A stretch of 64,000 nucleotides of DNA from Ignavibacteriales bacterium (GTDB taxonomy: Bacteria; Bacteroidota; Ignavibacteria; Ignavibacteriales; Ignavibacteriaceae), in NCBI GenBank assembly GCA_016709155.1, contig JADJEI010000001.1, positions 1,860,001-1,924,000 of the forward strand, in the 5' to 3' direction. Shown here piece after piece: positions 29,329 through 40,279 of this stretch (its first letter is position 1; the number at the start of each line of letters is the position of its first letter). The notes under the pieces are model-generated. The model was not told the DNA's origin. It made no database searches and was given only the letters and a program-made list of their open reading frames with translations. The position numbers and the translations under genes are program-made.

Positions 29329-29942
29329 TTTTTAACCCACGACTTCAGTCGTGGGAAACAAACGTAGAACGAATTCCCACAGAAACCGATTCATCGGTTT
29401 TCTACATTTAATCCATACTTCTCGGCAAATCTATTGTATTCGTCTGCAAAGCTCATCTTCTTGTGGTGCTCCTTCTGATTTGCTATATACTTTCGCATTT
29501 CATTGATCATCGACTCACTTACAGAAAAAGCCCCATAGCCGGTTTGCCATGCAAATTTAGCTTTCAAAAATTTACTTTGATTTATCCAATGGGAAGAATT
29601 TCCTTTTATATTCTTTACAATTTCAGCAAGCGAATAATTTTGATTTTGTAAAAATGAAATGTGAATGTGGTCTGCAGTTCCGTTAATTATATCAACATTA
29701 CAGTCAAAATCTTTTTCAAGTAGATTTCTGATATGACTGTATAGCTGCTTTTCAAAGGACTGATTTATAAGTGGAAATCTTTCCTTAGTCCCGAAAATAA
29801 GATGTATCCAGATTTTGGTTAGTGAGTGTGGCATATTATTATGTAAAACGGTTGTCCATAGGACTCCTGTGGAGAAACCGTTGAAATATAATTTGAATTT
29901 TTTTATACCCACGGATAAATCCGTGGGTTACAATTTGTACGT
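29329..29942 (-). mobile_element. IS200-type insertion sequence
   Basis: A single-transposase element of about 0.6 kb. The left-end hairpin is ACCCACGGAT/ATCCGTGGGT (29917-29938), the right-end hairpin CCCACGAC/GTCGTGGG (29336-29355); both share the CCCACG stem typical of IS200/IS605 ends. There is no tnpB and no inverted terminal repeats, as expected for this family. Outer limits are estimated from the hairpins. Confidence 0.8.
29391..29834 (-). CDS. tnpA: IS200-type Y1 transposase TnpA
   Basis: A 147-residue HUH single-strand transposase (Y1 family). The metal-binding pair is His56-Ile-His58 in ADHIHIS, and the catalytic tyrosine is Tyr116 in NEMRKYIANQ. I start at the ATG at 29834, where the family consensus MPHSLTKIWIH-like begins; the longer frame back to 29912 would run through the left-end hairpin. 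It looks intact and possibly active. Confidence 0.9.
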   Translation of the reverse strand: MPHSLTKIWIHLIFGTKERFPLINQSFEKQLYSHIRNLLEKDFDCNVDIINGTADHIHISFLQNQNYSLAEIVKNIKGNSSHWINQSKFLKAKFAWQTGYGAFSVSESMINEMRKYIANQKEHHKKMSFADEYNRFAEKYGLNVENR

Positions 29943-29979
29943 TAAAATAAAGTCCATCCCGGTTTAACAGGAACATCTA

Positions 29980-30543
29980 TCACGATATCAATTTAACTGT
30001 TGCAATGACAATAAGAATACTAATCACGCCAAGCACTGTAAAGTAACCAACGGCTTTAAGATTTAGTTTTAAAATAGCAGAGCTTCTCCAAACGATAATG
30101 AATAAAATTAACAGCACAATTGCAGCAAAGGTATAAGCGCCTATATTTAACATTGCCGATATGTAAGCTTCGTCCTGCTTGTTAAATCCTCCCAATATAA
30201 TAGAAAAGAAACGTGCAAATCCGGCAAAGAAAACAACCGGGTAAACATAAATTGATTTTGTTTTTTCTATAACTATCAAAAAAATAATTGCCTGAAGAAT
30301 TGTAAAAGCCGGACCACCCATACGAACTAATAAGTTGTCAGAGTTGTGAATGTAACTTCCGCTAAGAGGCGTAACATTATTTAAACTATAGAGCATTTTA
30401 TTTCCTAACAATTCTCCAACAATCCAATGCCCAAACTCGTGAAAAAGATATGTTAGAAATGCGACTGGAATCATTATCAAAACAACTTTCCAGTTTATTC
30501 TGCTTTCAGTTAAATCATTCTTTATTTTGTCGGTAAGAAACAT
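29980..30543 (-). CDS. M50-like membrane metalloprotease homologue
   Basis: A 187-residue integral membrane protein with five hydrophobic segments. HEFGH at residues 35-39 inside the first helix is a HExxH zinc motif as in site-2 proteases. The second M50 motif (N..P..DG) is not seen; a GGFNKQDE loop stands near it. It could be a small M50 peptidase or an inactive relative. It sits between the IS200 element and rsmI without operon partners. Confidence 0.65.
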   Translation of the reverse strand: MFLTDKIKNDLTESRINWKVVLIMIPVAFLTYLFHEFGHWIVGELLGNKMLYSLNNVTPLSGSYIHNSDNLLVRMGGPAFTILQAIIFLIVIEKTKSIYVYPVVFFAGFARFFSIILGGFNKQDEAYISAMLNIGAYTFAAIVLLILFIIVWRSSAILKLNLKAVGYFTVLGVISILIVIATVKLIS

Positions 30544-30603
30544 ATTCTATATAAAATGTGTCTAGCGAAAGTTAAAAAACATTCTTTCTTCACAAACTTC
30601 ATC

Positions 30604-30626
30604 ATTCTTTCCAAAGAAAACAACGG
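30604..30626. repeat. 23-bp direct repeat, second copy
   Basis: These 23 bases (ATTCTTTCCAAAG... to ...CAACGG) are identical to 29296-29318. The two copies lie 1.3 kb apart and bracket the IS200 element and the M50-like gene. Confidence 0.6.
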
Positions 30627-30816
30627 TTTAAAATAAAAAACCACAAAATTTATTTCCTGCGGTTTACTAACAGCGACAAAGTCACTTTTCTCCCAAGGGG
30701 ATGCCTTTGGAAGACAAGCTCAATGTAACAGTAGGCGCTTCTGATATAATGATAAGGTCATTTTATCATCAGCCTCTTCTTGAATTCGCTAACAATATTT
30801 TGTTTAATTTTGAATT

Positions 30817-31490
30817 ATGAAAGCAAAACTCTACATCGTCGCAACGCCCATCGGCAATTACGAAGACATCACTCTCCGTGCATTGCGAATATTAAAAGAA
30901 TGTGACTTTATTATCTGTGAAGAATTCAAAGATGCACGAAGATTGCTTGCTCATTTTAAAATTGAGAAGGAATTGTTTTCTTTAAATGAACACAATGAAA
31001 ATGAAGTTGCTGATGAACTTCTACTAAAACTTGCGGAAGGAAAAACAGCAGCACTTATTTCAGATTGCGGACTCCGCTTTTTTCTGATCCCGGGCATCTG
31101 CTTGTTGATCTTGCAATCCAAAATAAAATTGATGTTGTTCCCGTGCCGGGGGCAAGTTCGTTGCTAACAGCTTTAGTCGGCAGCGGATTAGATTTTGAAA
31201 AGTTTTATTTCTACGGCTGGCTTTCCCCTAAAAAAGATATTCGCAGAAAACAACTCTTAGATTTGAAAAGAAGAAAAGAGACAATTGTTTTGATGGATAC
31301 TCCATACAGATTAAAATCCCTTCTTGAAGATATTGTAAAACTTCTTGGCTCAAACATTCCTTGTGTGCTTGCGTTCGAGTTGACAAAAGCAGGAGAAAAA
31401 TTTTATCGCGGTAATGCACAAAATATTTTTAGTCACGTGATAAAGGAAAACCTGAAGGGGGAGTTTGTGTTGATTATTAAAAACCAATAG
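30817..31490 (+). CDS. rsmI: 16S rRNA (cytidine-2'-O)-methyltransferase, one frameshift
   Basis: The tetrapyrrole-methylase-fold enzyme that methylates C1402 of 16S rRNA. It has LYIVATPIGNYEDITLRA at the start and the SAM-site GTPLFSDPG and PGASSLLTAL segments. The frame breaks near 31071: reading GGAACTCC for GGACTCC gives DCGTPLFSDPGH. The joined protein is about 224 residues, shorter than the usual 280, so it lacks the C-terminal extension. It is convergent with rlmD, a repeat element lying between. Confidence 0.9.
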
Positions 31491-31576
31491 AACGCAAATT
31501 GCTCAGATTAAGCGGATATACTCTGATTGCAAAAATCTGCGTTAATCTGCTCAATCAGCGTAATCTGAGTTCTATT
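31486..31576. repeat. Long imperfect palindrome repeat, copy 2
   Basis: AATAGAAC at 31486 and GTTCTATT at 31569-31576 bound a 91-base element with inverted arms (GCTCAGATTAAGCGGAT and ATCTGCTCAATCAGCG). It is built like the element at 19892 and shares its ends. A T7 run follows, so it can also act as the terminator of rsmI, and it lies between the convergent rsmI and rlmD. Confidence 0.7.
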
Positions 31577-31586
31577 TTTTTGCTTA

Positions 31587-33041
31587 TTACTTCACAAGCA
31601 AAGCAACATTTTCAATGTGAAAGGTGTGGGGGAACATATCAACAGGTCTTATCTTTACAAGGTCATAGCCGAGGTCAACAAACTTTCGAATGTCGCGCAC
31701 TTGTGTAGTCGGGTTGCAGCTTACATAAATAATTTTGCGGGGATTCATTTCCATCACATCGTAGATAGTGTTTTTATGAAGACCGCTTCTGGGAGGATCA
31801 AGAATTACCACATCAGGTTTTGGTAATCTTTTTCTTTTTTAACGCCGGGGCTATAGATTCCAGAAGATTTGCATTAATAAATTTCGTGTTGAAAACATTA
31901 TTTGCAAGTGTATTTTCTTTTGCATCAAATATTGAAGTTTCAACACTTTCAAACCCAAAAACTTCTTTAACAAATTTTGAAATAAAAATTGCAATGCTTC
32001 CTGTTCCGCAGAATAAATCATAAACAATTTCATTGCCGGTAAACTCAGCGAAATCCACAACTGTTTGATAAAGTTTTTCAGCCTGCAAAGTATTTGTCTG
32101 AAAAAAAGAATTAGCACTTATCCTAAAATTGTACTTACCGATTGAATCGGTAATAAAACCACTTCCGTGATAAATCCGTTCATAATCTCCAACAGCGATA
32201 GAGGCTTTTTTAAGTGAGACATTATTTACAATGGTAGTTATCTCAGGAAATTGTTTTAACAAAGCTGCGGAGTATTCTTTCATTACTAATTCATTATCAG
32301 TGCCTGTAACAAGGTTGACCATAATGTCATCGGTATGATGCGAAGTTTTAATAACAAGATTACGCAAATAGCCGGTGTGAGTTTTGGTTGTGTAAACAGG
32401 AACGCCGCTGTCTTTAAATAAATCCCGTGTAAAGTTTACAATTTTGAGGCTTAATTCTGATTGCAAAAACATTCATCAATATCAAGCAGCCGATCGAAAA
32501 ACCCCGGCAGGTGCAAGCCAAGTGCAAAGTTTGTAGTATCTCCTCCATTTGCCTTAAACTCGGCTTCAGGCAGCCATTTACGTTCCGCAAATGAAAACTC
32601 CATTTTATTTCTGTAGTAAAAAATTTTATCTGAGGAAAGAATAGTTTCGCAAATATAATCAGTCAGCCCCCCTATCTTTTCAAATATTTCCTTAACCTGC
32701 TGCTGTTTAAAATCAACCTGAGTCTGGTAGTTCAAGTCCTGCTGTTTACAGCCGCCGCAGTTACCAAAGTATTTACATTTCGGTTCAACTCTGAATTCGG
32801 AGGGCTTTATAATGTTAACTCGCTTTGCTTCGGAGTAGTTATTCTTAATTTTAGTTAAACGAGCAGAGACCTTGTCGCCGGGATAAGAACCGTCAACGAA
32901 CACAACATAATTTGGTTGTTCACTCTCTGCTGATTTATCAGGAATAATGGAATTACGATTGACCCTTGCAATCCCCTTCCCTTCAAAAGCATATTTATCA
33001 ATATCAACTTCTATCATATCCCCTATTTTAGTATTCATCAT
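31587..33041 (-). CDS. rlmD: TrmA/RlmD-family 23S rRNA uracil-5 methyltransferase, two frameshifts
   Basis: A class I SAM methyltransferase of 23S rRNA m5U formation. It has an N-terminal TRAM-like domain, an iron-sulfur cysteine set CKYFGNCGGCKQQ, the SAM motif VYDLFCGTGSIAI, and the catalytic SCNPTTQVRDI with the nucleophilic Cys. The frame breaks at the A5 run 32465-32469 (one extra T/A gives DECFLQSELS) and at the T5 run 31829-31833. Which m5U site it serves (RlmD or RlmCD-like) is not settled. Its start overlaps the upstream methyltransferase gene. Confidence 0.88.
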
Positions 33042-33748
33042 TGAACCTTTCTCAGAACGAGTGAAACAAATCCCATAAATTTATCCCCACCCAAATCCAA
33101 ATAGACATTAGATTCGTGACTGATTTTTTTCAACAATTTTTTGTAATATTTGTTTTCATCTTCTGCCAATTGCCCAAGAGCTGTTTCGAGCATTCTTTTA
33201 CTCTCTTTATAAAACTTAGTCAAGGTGAAAGATAAATCTGAAAACGCCATGACTTCAAATTTTCTATCTGTGTAATAATTTTGAATTTCACTTTTAAATA
33301 ATGGAGAGATGGAAGATCGCTCCCATGCTTCATTCACGAATGCCGGAACATCTTCGGAAAGATTGACTAACTCACCGATTGAGATTATTGCTCTTTCAAC
33401 AGAAATTCTTTTTAACTCTTTAATTATTTTATTTCTTCGTTTGTTTGAAACGGATGCTTGCGCAAATACAAGATCAAACTTTGGCTGAATAAAATCCAAA
33501 TTATCAAATTCCATTAATCGGGTTTGTATTTGTTTAAAATCAGTCAATGCAATTCTTGCACGAAGAAGTGAGTCATTATCTTCTACAACGTGGTAAACCT
33601 CTGCAGCACCAAGCTGGTGAAATATTTTTGCAAATTCTTCACAGCCGGAACCAACGACGAGGATTTTTTTATTTCGTGGTTCAAAATAATTAAGAAGGTG
33701 ATTCAGTTGTTTATCAGCGCCGGGGATGAAATATTTATTGCCGTTCAA
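33038..33748 (-). CDS. SAM-dependent methyltransferase-like protein
   Basis: A 236-residue class I methyltransferase-like protein. ILVVGSGCEEFAKIF is the SAM-binding loop, EVYHVVEDN the acidic strand, and FDLVFAQASVSNKRRNKI the fourth-strand region. The C-terminal half is helical and ends in GGDKFMGFVSLVLRK. The substrate is unknown. Its stop overlaps the rlmD start, so the two are probably translated together. Confidence 0.7.
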   Translation of the reverse strand: MNGNKYFIPGADKQLNHLLNYFEPRNKKILVVGSGCEEFAKIFHQLGAAEVYHVVEDNDSLLRARIALTDFKQIQTRLMEFDNLDFIQPKFDLVFAQASVSNKRRNKIIKELKRISVERAIISIGELVNLSEDVPAFVNEAWERSSISPLFKSEIQNYYTDRKFEVMAFSDLSFTLTKFYKESKRMLETALGQLAEDENKYYKKLLKKISHESNVYLDLGGDKFMGFVSLVLRKVQ

Positions 33749-33885
33749 AACATAACTCTTAAATTTTCTTTACTAAATTATAAAAATATTTTGAATTGAA
33801 CTTACGCATTCGGCACATATATTTTGCTCGTTGCCTTTAAGCTCATCTTAGACTATTTTTGAAACAACAATAACAAGAGGCACTG

Positions 33886-35902
33886 ATGAAAAAAATCTTT
33901 TTGGCAATTTTGCTTTATTCAATTACTATCGTTCCACAGAATAAACACGCTATCACCGTTGATGATCTTTGGGCAATGAAACGTGTCACCTCGTTTGATG
34001 TTTCGCCCGATGGAAATTTAATTGCATTTTCAGTATCCACTTACTCCTTCGGTGCAAACAGAGGAAATTCAGATATCTACTTAATCAACAGCGACGGAAG
34101 TAATTTAAGAGCCTTTAAAAACTCTGATAAGAATGAACTTGAACCAAAATTTTCTCCTGATGGATTATCGCTTTCTTTCACTCGTGATAGTCAAATTATT
34201 GTAGCTGATCTAAGCGGCAGTAATGAAAAACAGGTGACTGATGTTTATTCCGGCGCTTCCGATTTTGAGTGGTCTGCCGATGGTAAAAAGATTTTGTTTA
34301 TTTCTTCTGTTTATCCCGATTGCCTGACGCAAGATTGCATCAAACAAAAGGATGAGGCAAAAGAAGAAAGCAAAGTGAAAGCTGAAATATTTTCATCCCT
34401 TATGTTTCGGCATTGGGATAGTTGGCGCGGCGAGAAACGAAGTCACTTATTTATGCTGGATGTTGAATCAGGAAATTTTTTCTGACTTGAGCGAAGGCAG
34501 TAAAGAAGATGTTCCGCCGCTTGCACTTGGTTCGGCAAATGATTTTAATTTCTCTCCCGATGGAAGTGAAATTGCATTTACAATGAATCCGACATTCACG
34601 TCTGCCGTTAGCACTAACAATGAAATTTATCTTTTAAGTATGACCTCACTCAAAACACCAAAACTAATTTCAACAAGTGCAGGGAATGATTGTCAACCTG
34701 TTTATTCTCCCGATGGGAAATATCTTGCGTGGACTTCAATGGAGCGCGCAGGTTTTGAAGCAGACAAGAGAAATTTAATTTTATTTGATCGAACTTCGGG
34801 TGATAAAAAAATATTGACACAAAACATTGATCGTTCAGTTGAAGAATTTATTTGGTCGCCCGATTCAAAATTTATTTACTTCACTTCACAAAATGGAATT
34901 TACAGTTCTATCTATAAACTAAATATTGAATCGGAAACAACTGAGCTTTTTTACGAAGAAAATTATAATACGAATATCAAACTTTCTACAGATGGTAAAA
35001 ATCTTTTCTTCTTAAAACAACGAAGTGATTTACCTTCCGAAATATTTTCAATCAGTACTGACGGGAAAAACACACTTCGTCAAATTACTTTTACAAATAA
35101 GGAATCACTTTCTCAGCTTGAAATGAATTCGATAGAAACTTTTTGGTCAGATGGTGCCGAAGGACAAAAAGTTCAATCTATTTTGGTTAAACCTCCGTTT
35201 TTCGATCCAAACAAAAAATATCCAATGTTGTTTTTAATTCATGGCGGACCGCAGGGAGCGTGGGAAGATAATTTTCATTACCGATGGAATCTGCAAATGT
35301 TTGCCGGCGCCGGTTATGTTGTTATTGCAACCAACCCGCGCGGCTCTACAGGCTATGGACAAAGATTTACTGATGAGATCTCCGGTGATTGGGGGGGGAA
35401 GGTTTATACTGATTTGTTAAATGCTTATGATTTTGCAGTAAACAATTTCTCCTTTATTGATAAGAAAAATACTTTTGCCGCAGGCGCATCTTACGGCGGA
35501 TATATGATAAATTGGATTGCCGGACACACTGACAGGTTTAATGCGCTCGTAAGTCACGATGGTGTTTTCAATCTTGAAAGCATGTGGGGAACAACCGAAG
35601 AGCTCTGGTTTCCTGAATGGGAAAACGGGGGTACTCCATGGCAGAATAGAGAGCTTTATAAAAAATGGTCTCCGCATAATTTCATCCAAAATTGTAAAAC
35701 ACCAATGTTAATTGTGCAGGGAGGATATGATTTCAGAGTGCCGGAAGAACAGGCTTTCCAATTATTCAGTTCATTACAGAGGCTTGGGGTTGAAAGTAAA
35801 CTTTTGTATTTCCCTGATGAAACTCATTTTGTTTCGAAGCCGCAGAATGCAAAATTATGGTGGACAACAATTTTCGATTGGTTAAATCAACATAAAAAAT
35901 AG
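33886..35902 (+). CDS. S9 family prolyl oligopeptidase-type peptidase, one frameshift
   Basis: An exported serine peptidase (signal peptide, cleavage near IVPQ) of about 672 residues. The N-terminal two thirds is a TolB-like beta-propeller (repeated FSPDG words) and the C-terminal third an alpha/beta-hydrolase with GASYGGY (Ser near residue 534), GGYDFRV (Asp) and DETHFV (His). The frame breaks at the T6 run 34476-34481; five T restore SGNFSDLSEG. It cleaves after proline in the family. It heads a group with a DUF1232 gene. Confidence 0.9.
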
Positions 35903-35910
35903 GAGCAATT

Positions 35911-36315
35911 ATGAAAGAAAAGGAATTTGATGAGCTAACAAAAGAAGATGAAATCTTTGAGGATTACAACGATCTTGGCGCATTAAACTTTGGCGGCAAA
36001 AGTGAAAAAGATGTTGAGAAGGATCAACGTTTTGTAGAAGAAAACCTCTGGAATAAAATTGAAAGAACGGGTAAAAAAATTTCTTTTGCAAAAGATGTTA
36101 TTGCATTGTTCAATTATATGCGCGACCCTCTTGTTAGCTGGCATCGCAAGTCAATAGTTGTTGCAGCATTAATTTATTTTATTTCACCGATTGATGCTAT
36201 TCCTGATATTGCCCCGCTGATTGGTTACCTTGATGATCTTGGAGTAATTACAGCATTGCTAAAATTTCTTGGCAGCGAATTAATCCCATATTACGAAGCT
36301 AAGTACCGGAGTTGA
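35911..36315 (+). CDS. DUF1232 (YkvA-type) membrane protein
   Basis: A 134-residue protein with the DUF1232 core LIYFISPIDAIPDIAPLIGYLDDLG near residues 88-112, a conserved helix-turn segment of unknown role. The first 60 residues are acidic and variable. It lies 8 bases after the S9 peptidase stop, probably in the same transcript. Confidence 0.88.
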   Translation: MKEKEFDELTKEDEIFEDYNDLGALNFGGKSEKDVEKDQRFVEENLWNKIERTGKKISFAKDVIALFNYMRDPLVSWHRKSIVVAALIYFISPIDAIPDIAPLIGYLDDLGVITALLKFLGSELIPYYEAKYRS

Positions 36316-36425
36316 TTTCCTTAGTGAAACTTTGTGTCTTCGAGACTTTGTAACATACTTTATCATACTCCAATGTCGTTTAGACACAATAACTCAATGC
36401 AATACTAAGAGAAGAATTTTAATTT

Positions 36426-36971
36426 ATGAACTATAAACTAATAAGCAGTGAAATTGTAATGAGAGGAAAAGTATTCGATTTGCAGGTTGATCAAATTGAG
36501 TACGAGAGCGGAAACAAAAGTATTCGCGAAGTTGCAATACATCCCGGCGGCGCTGTTATTGTTGCAATAAAAGATGATGGTAAAATCATTTTGGTGAAAC
36601 AATTCCGTTATCCTTTTCAAAAATTTTTAATTGAACTTCCGGCAGGCAAATTAAATAAAGATGAAGACCCTCTCCTTTGTGCGCAAAGAGAGCTTGAAGA
36701 GGAAACAGGATTTACCTGCGGGAAAATAAATAAACTTGGAAGTATTTTTACAACTCCGGGTTTTTGCACGGAAGTTCTTCATATCTATCTTGCAGAACGA
36801 TTAAAGGCGGGTGATCATAAAAGGGAAGAGGGCGAGTTAAGCATGCAGATACTTGAATTGTCCTTGGAAGAAATCGAAGACAAAATTAAAGCAGGTGAGA
36901 TAGCTGATGCAAAAACTATCTGCGGTATTTATTATTATAAAAATAGTTTGAACCAAAATAACTTATGCTGA
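36426..36971 (+). CDS. Nudix hydrolase, ADP-ribose pyrophosphatase-like
   Basis: A 181-residue Nudix enzyme. The Nudix box GKLNKDEDPLLCAQRELEEETG fits the family, with the metal-binding REL-EE-TG; the FRYP upstream and PGFCTEVLHIYLA downstream fit NudF/ADP-ribose pyrophosphatases, which cut ADP-ribose to AMP and ribose-5-phosphate. The stop overlaps the recN start by seven bases. Confidence 0.88.
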   Translation: MNYKLISSEIVMRGKVFDLQVDQIEYESGNKSIREVAIHPGGAVIVAIKDDGKIILVKQFRYPFQKFLIELPAGKLNKDEDPLLCAQRELEEETGFTCGKINKLGSIFTTPGFCTEVLHIYLAERLKAGDHKREEGELSMQILELSLEEIEDKIKAGEIADAKTICGIYYYKNSLNQNNLC

Positions 36972-38669
36972 AAACATTTGAAGTAAAAGATTACGCTTTA
37001 ATCGAACACATCAAAGTTGAGTTCAACACCGGACTGAACATAATCACTGGGGAAACAGGGGCGGGTAAATCTATTCTCGTTGATGCAATGAGCTTGCTGC
37101 TTGGAGAGAGAGCCTCCACCGAAGTTGTAAGGAAAGGCACTAACAAATCTGTGGTTGAGGGAATCTTTGAAGTAACTTTAAATAAAAAAGTAAAAGCAAT
37201 TCTTGAGGAAAACGAAATTGATTTTCTTCCCGAATTAATCTTGAGAAGAGAAATATCGGTGAAAGGTTCGAACCGCTGTTTTATAAACGACACTCCTGTA
37301 TCATTAAATCTCATTAAAGAAGTTGGCAATTTGCTTGTTGATATTCACGGGCAGCACGAACATCAATCATTGCTGCGTAAAGAAACGCACATACGTTTTT
37401 TAGATGATTTCACTTCTGCTCAATCATTGTTAGAAGATTACCGTAAAATATTTACTTCACTTACAGATTCGATTAATGAGTTAAATCATTTGAAAGAAAA
37501 AGAATCACTATTAAAAGAAAAAAAGGAATTATATGAATTCCAGATTAAAGAAATTGATGCTGTCTCTCCGTTAGAAAATGAGGACGAGCAAATTATTTCA
37601 GAATTAAAAATTTTAGAAAACTCTGAAAAACTAATGCAATTAACTGCGGATGTTTACTCTGAGATTTATGAAAAAGACAATTCCATCTATGACTCGCTTA
37701 TAGCTGTTAAAAAAAATCTAAATGAACTTCTTTCAATTGATAATAATTTTGCCGACATACTTAAGGAACTGGAATCAGCATTGGCAATTTTGGATAATGC
37801 TTCTTCATTTGTTCGAGACTATAATTCCAGGATTGAAGCCGATCCCGAAAAGCTTGAATCACTGAGGCAACGACTCGGCTCAATAATTTTACTCAAGAAA
37901 AATATGGCGGTTCAATTACAAAAGTACTTGAGCATAGAAAAAAATTGGCGAGGAATTTGAACTTGCTCAAAACTTCAGCTCAAAAATTTCCGAGTATCAA
38001 AAAGGAATTGATTTGCTCAGAAATCAATGCGGAATAGCTGCCGATAAACTTTCACTAAAAAGGAAAGAGGCTTCAAAAAAAATTAAGAAAGAGGTTGAAA
38101 ACGTACTTCAGGAGTTGGGAATAGCAAACGCTGTGTTTGAAATTAACATTCAAAATGAAAAACCCGTAAGTGACAATGAAAGCTATCTAATATTCAAAGG
38201 AGAAAAAATCAGATGCAGCTACAATGGATTTGATGAAGTCGAATTTTTCATTTCCACAAATCAGGGTGAAGATGTTAAACCGCTTGCAAAGGTAGCCAGT
38301 GGCGGGGAAGTATCACGTATAATGCTTTCGCTCAAGTCTGCCCTTGCAAAAAATGATAAACTACCTCTCCTTATTTTTGATGAAATTGATACGGGCATCA
38401 GCGGAAGAATTGCACAGAAAGTCGGGCACGCATTAAAGTCACTGTCAACTTACCATCAAATAATTTCGATTACACATCTGCCGCAAATAGCAGGTTTAGC
38501 AGACAATCACTTTGCAGTCAGAAAAACCCAAAATTCTACAAGAACAACTAGTGAAATCATAAAACTAAATTTTAACGAAAGAGTAAATGAGGTTGCCAAA
38601 CTTATCAGCGGAGAGATTGTAACTGAGGCTGCACTTCTAAGTGCACAAGAATTGATGGGTATTAAATGA
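36965..38669 (+). CDS. recN: DNA repair protein RecN, two frameshifts
   Basis: An SMC-like ATPase for double-strand-break repair. Walker A GETGAGKS is near residue 30, the RREI and NDTPVSL region follows, then coiled coil, then the C-terminal KVASGGEVSRIMLSLK signature, Walker B LLIFDEIDTGISG and TITHLPQIAG-like H-loop. The frame breaks at the A5 run 37898-37902 and the A7 run 37938-37944; one extra A at each restores KYGGSITKVLEHRKKIGEEF. The joined length is about 568, normal for RecN. Confidence 0.92.
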
Positions 38670-38782
38670 TATTCGGGTGAAAATATTTTAGTAGATTCTT
38701 TTAAAAAAAATCAATATCTATACAATAGAAAATTTAATTCTTTTGCGAACAACCAACTTACAATACTTAAGGAGGTATTTTT

Positions 38783-39648
38783 ATGAAGAAGTTTTTCTTC
38801 TCTCTTATAATTGCTTTATTCCTTTTCGTTAGTTCCTACGCACAGGTGGAAGATAGGTTCGGATATCTTGACGACACTCAGATTTCTGATTATGTTAAAC
38901 CACTGGTTACTACTCTCGGAACTGCATTCAATTCGGCGTCCTATCATTCAGCAAGCATTCCGAAACTTTGGGGTTTTGGAATTAGCTTTAACGCAATGAT
39001 AATTTTAGTTCCTGATGATCAACTAACATATACGCCAAAACTTCCCGATAACTATATTGGAGGCGGAGAGACCGCTACAATATGGGAAATAAGGGCGGGG
39101 CGTTCGCCGGTCCCGATGGCTTTGTGGTTTTTCCTGCTGGAATAAATAAAAGCTCTATCCCGATTGGTTATCCTCAAATCTCATTCAGTACCATGGGTAC
39201 AGAACTACTCGTTCGGTACCTGCCTAAGATTGACCTTGGCGAAACCGATATTGGTTTTTGGGGTTTGGGAATTTCACACAGTATTAGTCAGTATATTCCT
39301 TTAGTGCCGGTTGATTTTGCTGTGCAGATATTATACAACAGTTTTTCTATGAAAGACCTTGTTGATGCGAGCAACATTGCATTCAATGTTCACGCGAGCA
39401 AATCATTTGGTTTATTTACCGGTTATGCCGGCTTACAGTATGAATCAAGCAGTATGGATCTATCATACACTTACAACGATCCGAATGGAACAGGCCCTGA
39501 TCAGGATTTTACTGTTAGCATTGATGGCGATAACAGTTTTCGCTTTACACTTGGCGGTACACTTAAACTTGCTGTTGTTTCTTTAAACATTGACTACAGC
39601 CTCGGGTCACAGTCCGTTGCTACAGGCGGATTATCATTTGAATTTTAA
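38783..39648 (+). CDS. DUF6588-like outer-membrane protein, one frameshift
   Basis: A secreted protein of about 288 residues (signal peptide, cleavage at YAQ). ASYHSASIPKLWGFGIS and the strand-rich rest fit, from memory, the DUF6588 family of Bacteroidota-type outer-membrane proteins. The frame breaks at the G3 run 39084-39086; a fourth G reads TIWGNKGGAFAGPDG. The C-terminus ends in a barrel-like strand (GGLSFEF). A lipoprotein gene follows after 15 bases. Function unknown. Confidence 0.75.
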
Positions 39649-39663
39649 TAATGGAGAAAAAAC

Positions 39664-40209
39664 ATGAAAAGACTAATTAAGATTTCACTAACTGCATTTG
39701 CTTCTGTACTATTATTTTTTAGCAGCGGCTGTGATGACTTTAACAGCCTTCCGCTCAACATACCGATCACTGTTAATTTTTCTATGGATGGTGGAGCGCT
39801 ATCCTCAACAAGAAATTTCTGTTTAGATGAGTATGCTTCATATACAGATTTCCAGGACAATATTGAGAACATACAATTGCTTCGGGTAATTTACCGAACA
39901 TTTACAGTTACTCCTACTGATCTTAAGGGGGATATCCGAATTGTTGTTACACAGGATGATGGAACTGGAACTGTTTTAGTTAATCAGGTAATTTCCGGGG
40001 TCACACCTGCCGACTATATCTCACCTAATCAACCATTAGAGTTTATTTTGACTCAGGAAGAGTTGCAGGCATTCAATGCTTATCTATCGCAGTTAAATAA
40101 TTTATGTTTTTCTGCAACGATTAGTGTAGAAAATATTTCTGCTGGTGATCCTCCTTATCAGTTATCCGGTGCAGTTGATATTTTGTTCGAAGCAGAAACG
40201 AGCTTCTGA
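39664..40209 (+). CDS. Hypothetical lipoprotein
   Basis: A 181-residue protein with a lipoprotein signal peptide ending in SSGC (Cys at residue 23), so it is anchored in the outer or inner membrane. The mature part alternates strands and reads like a small beta-sandwich. No family is recognised. It follows the DUF6588-like gene by 15 bases and is followed by a terminator, so the two are a unit. Confidence 0.7.
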   Translation: MKRLIKISLTAFASVLLFFSSGCDDFNSLPLNIPITVNFSMDGGALSSTRNFCLDEYASYTDFQDNIENIQLLRVIYRTFTVTPTDLKGDIRIVVTQDDGTGTVLVNQVISGVTPADYISPNQPLEFILTQEELQAFNAYLSQLNNLCFSATISVENISAGDPPYQLSGAVDILFEAETSF

Positions 40210-40227
40210 ACAGTCATAAAAACCCCC

Positions 40228-40265
40228 AAATCCTTGCAGTCATACTCAGGCTGCAGGGATTTTTT
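40228..40265 (+). terminator. Rho-independent terminator
   Basis: AAATCCTTGCAG (40228-40239) pairs with CTGCAGGGATTTT (40251-40263) and a T run follows. It ends the DUF6588/lipoprotein transcript. Confidence 0.8.
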
Positions 40266-40279
40266 ATTTCATAAAACAA

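Noticed and set aside
29834..29912. Upstream extension of the IS200 transposase to 29912
   Set aside because: It would run up to the left-end hairpin, and the family consensus starts at the ATG at 29834.
37960..38013. A split recN as two separate genes
   Set aside because: One base added at each of two A runs gives one full-length RecN, so the break is technical.
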